From contig NZ_QUHR01000006.1 of NCBI RefSeq assembly GCF_003479605.1, positions 1 to 64,000 on the forward strand: DNA of 64,000 nt, in the 5' to 3' direction. The notes beneath the pieces are model-generated. The model was not told the origin of the DNA, made no database searches, and was given only the letters and a program-made list of their open reading frames with translations. The number at the start of each line of letters is the position of its first letter. The stretch's first letter is position 1. Below are positions 60,683-64,000 of the stretch, one piece after another. The position numbers were made by a program, and so were the translations under genes. Source of the DNA: Roseburia sp. AF12-17LB (lineage in GTDB: Bacteria; Bacillota; Clostridia; Lachnospirales; Lachnospiraceae).

Positions 60683-61903
60683 ATGACGAATCATGAGAGG
60701 ATGAACAAGAAAATGGATGAAAAGATGGAAAAGACTACGAAAAAGACAACAAAAGCTGCAAAAAGTGCTCCGGCAGCAAAAGACGAAAAGATGAGCATTG
60801 AGGAGAAAAAAGCAAAATTGCAGGAAAAACTCCAGGAACTCCTTGCACTGGCAAAGAAGAAAAAGAACAGCCTTGAGTATCAGGAAATCAGCGAGTTCTT
60901 CAAGGACATGGAACTGGATGCAGATGAGTTTGAGAAAATCTTAGACTTCCTTGAGACCAATAACATTGATGTGCTTCGAATCATGGATGATGACGATATC
61001 GATGACGATATCATCTTAGATGACGAAGACGAGGTAGAGGTAGAAAAGATTGATTTATCGGTACCGGACGGCGTATCCATTGAGGACCCGGTTCGTATGT
61101 ATTTAAAGGAAATCGGTAAAGTGCCTCTTTTAAGTGCAGAGGAAGAAATCGAACTGGCAAAGAGGATGGAATTAGGTGATCAGGAAGCAAAGAAACGTCT
61201 GGCAGAAGCCAACCTTCGTCTGGTGGTAAGTATTGCAAAACGTTATGTAGGACGTGGTATGTTATTCTTAGACCTGATTCAGGAAGGTAACTTAGGTCTG
61301 ATTAAAGCCGTTGAGAAATTCGATTACCGGAAAGGCTATAAGTTCTCTACCTATGCAACATGGTGGATTCGTCAGGCAATCACAAGAGCCATTGCAGACC
61401 AGGCAAGAACCATCCGTATCCCGGTTCATATGGTTGAGACCATCAACAAGCTGATCCGCGTTTCAAGACAGTTACTGCAGGAGTTGGGACGTGAACCGAC
61501 CCCAGAAGAGATTGCAGCAGAAATGAATATGCCGGTAGACCGTGTACGTGAAATCTTAAAGATTTCCCAGGAGCCGGTTTCTTTAGAGACCCCGATTGGT
61601 GAAGAGGAAGATTCCCATTTAGGAGACTTCATTCAGGATGATAATGTACCGGTACCTGCTGATGCAGCAGCATTTACCCTGTTAAAAGAGCAGTTGGAGG
61701 AAGTGCTTGGAACACTGACCGAGCGGGAGCAGAAGGTATTAACCCTTCGTTTTGGTCTGGAAGATGGACGTGCCCGTACACTGGAAGAAGTTGGAAAAGA
61801 ATTCAATGTAACCAGGGAGCGTATCCGTCAGATTGAAGCAAAGGCACTCCGTAAACTGCGTCATCCAAGCAGAAGCCGCAAATTAAAGGACTATCTGGAG
61901 TAA
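60683..61903 (+). CDS. rpoD: primary sigma factor (sigma-A/RpoD)
   Basis: A 406-residue housekeeping sigma factor. Region 1.2 [17 protein letters not shown], region 2 [38 protein letters not shown] ... [14 protein letters not shown], region 3 [13 protein letters not shown], region 4 [28 protein letters not shown]. The lysine-rich N-terminus offers several starts (60683, 60701, 60713); none has an ideal site, so 60683 is tentative. It is co-transcribed with dnaG and trmK. Confidence 0.95.
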   Translation: MTNHERMNKKMDEKMEKTTKKTTKAAKSAPAAKDEKMSIEEKKAKLQEKLQELLALAKKKKNSLEYQEISEFFKDMELDADEFEKILDFLETNNIDVLRIMDDDDIDDDIILDDEDEVEVEKIDLSVPDGVSIEDPVRMYLKEIGKVPLLSAEEEIELAKRMELGDQEAKKRLAEANLRLVVSIAKRYVGRGMLFLDLIQEGNLGLIKAVEKFDYRKGYKFSTYATWWIRQAITRAIADQARTIRIPVHMVETINKLIRVSRQLLQELGREPTPEEIAAEMNMPVDRVREILKISQEPVSLETPIGEEEDSHLGDFIQDDNVPVPADAAAFTLLKEQLEEVLGTLTEREQKVLTLRFGLEDGRARTLEEVGKEFNVTRERIRQIEAKALRKLRHPSRSRKLKDYLE

Positions 61904-61906
61904 TAT

Positions 61907-62701
61907 ATGAATAAACTTTCAAAAAGAATGCAGGCAGTTGCAGCATTGGTTCAGAATACCACCTGCCTTGCAGATGTAGGATGTGACCATGGTTATGTTC
62001 CGATTTATCTGATTCAGTCAGAACGTATTGGGCATGCCATTGCAATGGATGTGAACCGGGGTCCGCTTCTTCGGGCAGAGGAGCATATCCGGGAAGTTCA
62101 TTTAGAAGATTACATAGAAACCAGATTGTCCGATGGACTTACAGCGTTGGCTCCATCCGAAGCCGATGGTGTGGTAATCGCCGGAATGGGTGGAGCGTTG
62201 ACGAAACGGATTCTTACAGAACATCCGGAAGTCTGGAAGAAGATGAATAATCTTGTGTTACAGCCACAGTCTGAAATAGAAGAGGTACGCCGTTATATTT
62301 ATGCGGAAGGCTTTCACATTGAAGAAGAAGATATGGTGGAAGAAGAAGGCAAATATTACGTGATGTTAAGATGTGTACCGGGAAAAGCAGCACCGTTGAC
62401 GGATGTTGCTTTTCGTTATGGTGAATATTTATTACAGACGAAAAACGAAATATTAAAACAATATTTAATAAAACAGAGACAGCAGTTCTCGGAAATCTTA
62501 AAGAAACTTGAAATCCAGAAGCTTATGCCGGAGCAAACTGTATTGCAGAAACCAGAATTGCTGCAACAATCTGCAACGCAACAGGATGAATTGCAGCAGA
62601 AAGAAGATGGCAGTACAAGACGCTTTGAACGGCAGAAAGAACTGGAAGAGAAACTTGCAATGATAGAAGAAGCAGAGCGTATCATGGGAGAAAATATATG
62701 A
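61907..62701 (+). CDS. trmK: tRNA (adenine22-N1)-methyltransferase TrmK
   Basis: A 264-residue enzyme methylating A22 of tRNA. SAM site LADVGCDHGYVPIYL, IAGMGGALTKRIL and LQPQSE are family features. The C-terminal 65 residues include a glutamine-rich stretch (LLQQSATQQDELQQKE) followed by a coiled coil, longer than the usual TrmK tail. GGAG lies about 7 nt upstream. The stop overlaps the next gene by 4 nt (ATGA). Confidence 0.92.
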   Translation: MNKLSKRMQAVAALVQNTTCLADVGCDHGYVPIYLIQSERIGHAIAMDVNRGPLLRAEEHIREVHLEDYIETRLSDGLTALAPSEADGVVIAGMGGALTKRILTEHPEVWKKMNNLVLQPQSEIEEVRRYIYAEGFHIEEEDMVEEEGKYYVMLRCVPGKAAPLTDVAFRYGEYLLQTKNEILKQYLIKQRQQFSEILKKLEIQKLMPEQTVLQKPELLQQSATQQDELQQKEDGSTRRFERQKELEEKLAMIEEAERIMGENI

Positions 62702-63483
62702 AGTGTGAACAGATACGGGAAATATTAGAGACACTTGCTCCTGTAGCAATGGCCTGTGAATGGGATAATCCGGGATTTCAGGTCTGCAGATGGGAGAAAG
62801 AGATAAACAGTATCTATCTGGCGGTGGATGCAACCGATGAAGTAATTGCGGAAGCAAAAGAACTTAAGGCTGATATGATACTGACGCATCATCCGTTAAT
62901 CTTTGGTGGAATCAAAAATGTTCTTACCAGTGATTTTATCGGCAGAAGAATTTATGGACTGGCACAGCAGGATATGGTTTACTGTGCGATGCATACGAAT
63001 TTTGATATCTGCGTCATGGCGGACCTTGCAGCAGATTACCTGGAACTAATGGAGACAGAACCATTGGAAGTAACCGGGGAGTGGCAGGGAAAATCCTGTG
63101 GTATCGGCAAAGTGGGAATGCTGCCAGAGGAGATAAGTCTAGGGGATTGCGGCAGGATTGTAAAAAGCCGGTTTCAGACAGAAGCGGTAAAAGTATTTGG
63201 TGATACCAGCCGCATGGTACAGCGTGCAGCAATTTGCCCCGGCTCCGGAAAAAGTGAAGTGGATGAAGCGATTGCAAAGGGTGCCCAGGTGTTGATAACG
63301 GGAGATATTGACCACCATACGGGAATCGACGCAGCAGCCCGAGGCTTAAGTATCTTAGATGCAGGACATTATGGATTGGAGCATATTTTTGTAACCTATA
63401 TGGCAGAATATTTCAAGGAAAAATTACCGGAACTGAACATATACAGCCAGAAGTTACAATCTCCGTTTTCCTATATTGTATAA
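62698..63483 (+). CDS. Nif3-like dinuclear metal center protein
   Basis: A 261-residue protein of the Nif3/YqfO family. Metal-binding residues are visible: LTHHPLIFGGIK, AMHTNFDI and, near the C-terminus, GDIDHHTG and AGHYGLEH. The classic operon partner of trmK. The biochemical role of the family is not settled; it may act on GTP cyclohydrolase-like substrates or on metal/cofactor handling. Confidence 0.9.
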   Translation: MKCEQIREILETLAPVAMACEWDNPGFQVCRWEKEINSIYLAVDATDEVIAEAKELKADMILTHHPLIFGGIKNVLTSDFIGRRIYGLAQQDMVYCAMHTNFDICVMADLAADYLELMETEPLEVTGEWQGKSCGIGKVGMLPEEISLGDCGRIVKSRFQTEAVKVFGDTSRMVQRAAICPGSGKSEVDEAIAKGAQVLITGDIDHHTGIDAAARGLSILDAGHYGLEHIFVTYMAEYFKEKLPELNIYSQKLQSPFSYIV

Positions 63484-63511
63484 ATAGTAATCAAAGAAAT
63501 GGGGGACTACT

Positions 63512-64000
63512 ATGGGAGAAATTAAATGTAGAATTAATATTCATGGAAATGTAAGGGAGTATGTGCCGGAAACCACATACAAGCAGCTTGCCAAGGAATA
63601 TCAGAAACAGTTTTCGGATGATATTGTCCTGGTGCTGGTGAACAACCGCCTGCGGGAGCTGCGTGAGAAGGTAGAATCGGGAAATCTTACCTTTATTACA
63701 ACAGCAGACAAGGATGGAAGGAAAGCATACCGGAGAAGTACGGCGTTACTGATGCAGAAGGCAGTGCATAATCTTTATGGGGAAGAAAAGATTACGGTCC
63801 GCATCATGCATTCCATTGCCCAGGGATATTATTGTGAACTGAAGCGGAATGAGGAAAAGAACGGAGCATCAGAGCAGGCAGAATGGGTAGCTGTCGATGA
63901 ACAGATGTTAAGGAATTTAAAGCAGGAGATGCAGCGTCTGGTAGAAGCCGATTTTCTGATTGAAAAGCACAGTCTGCCGACGGCAGATGCAGTAGAACTC
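63512..64000 (+). CDS. nucleoside (uridine-like) kinase with TGS-like N-terminus, partial
   Basis: The frame is open to the window's right edge (163 codons, no stop). GGGGGA precedes the ATG at 63512. The N-terminus MGEIKCRINIHGNVREYVPETTYKQLAKEY resembles the TGS-like domain of threonyl-tRNA-synthetase-related nucleoside kinases. The catalytic P-loop would be beyond the window, so the kinase call rests on the N-terminus and the typical place after Nif3. Confidence 0.65.
   Translation, partial: MGEIKCRINIHGNVREYVPETTYKQLAKEYQKQFSDDIVLVLVNNRLRELREKVESGNLTFITTADKDGRKAYRRSTALLMQKAVHNLYGEEKITVRIMHSIAQGYYCELKRNEEKNGASEQAEWVAVDEQMLRNLKQEMQRLVEADFLIEKHSLPTADAVEL

Noticed and set aside
1..64000. CRISPR arrays, rRNA and tRNA genes
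   Set aside because: No regularly spaced direct repeats, no rRNA-like sequence and no cloverleaf with a conserved T-arm were seen in the gaps.

Overview
The window looks like chromosome of an anaerobic, low-to-moderate-GC Bacillota, most likely a gut Lachnospiraceae-type Clostridium relative. Reasons: AGGAGG-type ribosome binding sites before most genes, tightly packed co-directional operons, the order dgt-dnaG-rpoD-trmK-Nif3-nucleoside kinase, a DUF3793/flavodoxin pair, a DUF6062 protein, larB-larC, and Firmicutes-style CadC, CsoR, LytTR and LiaF-like regulators. No rRNA, tRNA, CRISPR array or transposase gene was found. The genus is not resolved from sequence alone.

Layout. 1-3.8 kb: a tyrosine recombinase (minus strand) divergent from a cadmium/zinc cassette (CadC-like repressor, free-standing HMA protein, CadA-like ATPase) with a clear promoter-operator. 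3.9-6.9 kb: an ABC transporter of the FtsX type. 7-8.2 kb: DUF3793 and flavodoxin behind one promoter with a palindrome. 8.4-16 kb: a cytoplasmic-looking M14 peptidase with peptidoglycan-binding and LysM domains, a leucine-rich-repeat protein, a VWA/MoxR pair, and a TetM-like GTPase fused to a YacP/Rae1-type NYN nuclease domain. 16.6-21.4 kb: aroE-aroD-aroK and two RNA methyltransferase-like genes. 21.5-25 kb: PAP2 enzyme, MprF-like membrane protein, pssA and psd (phosphatidylethanolamine synthesis), overlapping into larB-larC, then MATE and Gfo/Idh genes. 29.8-38.4 kb: an NlpC/P60 protein, an orphan winged-helix protein with MATE, a small 44-residue gene, an amidase, a HEAT-methyltransferase and a GGDEF-EAL protein. 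38.4-44.1 kb: exonuclease III, tandem-PPK2 polyphosphate kinase, LytTR/LiaF-like pair and a MATE gene with a long structured leader. 44.4-47.5 kb: csoR-copA. 47.7-57.7 kb: a GH13 enzyme, a chemoreceptor, DUF6062, a cation/proton antiporter, an ECF sigma factor with membrane beta-propeller partner, and an aldo/keto reductase. 57.9-64 kb: the dgt-dnaG-rpoD-trmK-Nif3-kinase operon.

The most notable features are not ordinary genes. (1) Five copies of a structured repeat (about 230-520 bp, at 16.1, 29.5, 39.3, 52.95 and 56.1 kb) fill most long intergenic gaps. Each has the same core: a closing stem, a hairpin with a GGA-type loop and a second hairpin with a conserved loop. Paired bases change together between copies. 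Four of the five end 26-32 nt before a start codon. (2) A second repeat of 133 bp occurs twice (8.24 and 44.13 kb), each time just after an intrinsic-terminator hairpin and before a gene. At 44 kb it lies in the leader of a MATE gene, downstream of that gene's promoter and an apparent attenuator. (3) copA carries a CopZ-like domain at its C-terminus, preceded by an in-frame, textbook ribosome binding site and ATG, so free CopZ may be made by internal initiation. (4) The TetM-like/NYN fusion joins a ribosome-acting GTPase to a nuclease domain related to a ribosome-associated RNase.

All coordinates, motifs and pairings were read by eye. Family assignments rest on recognised motifs, without database searches.
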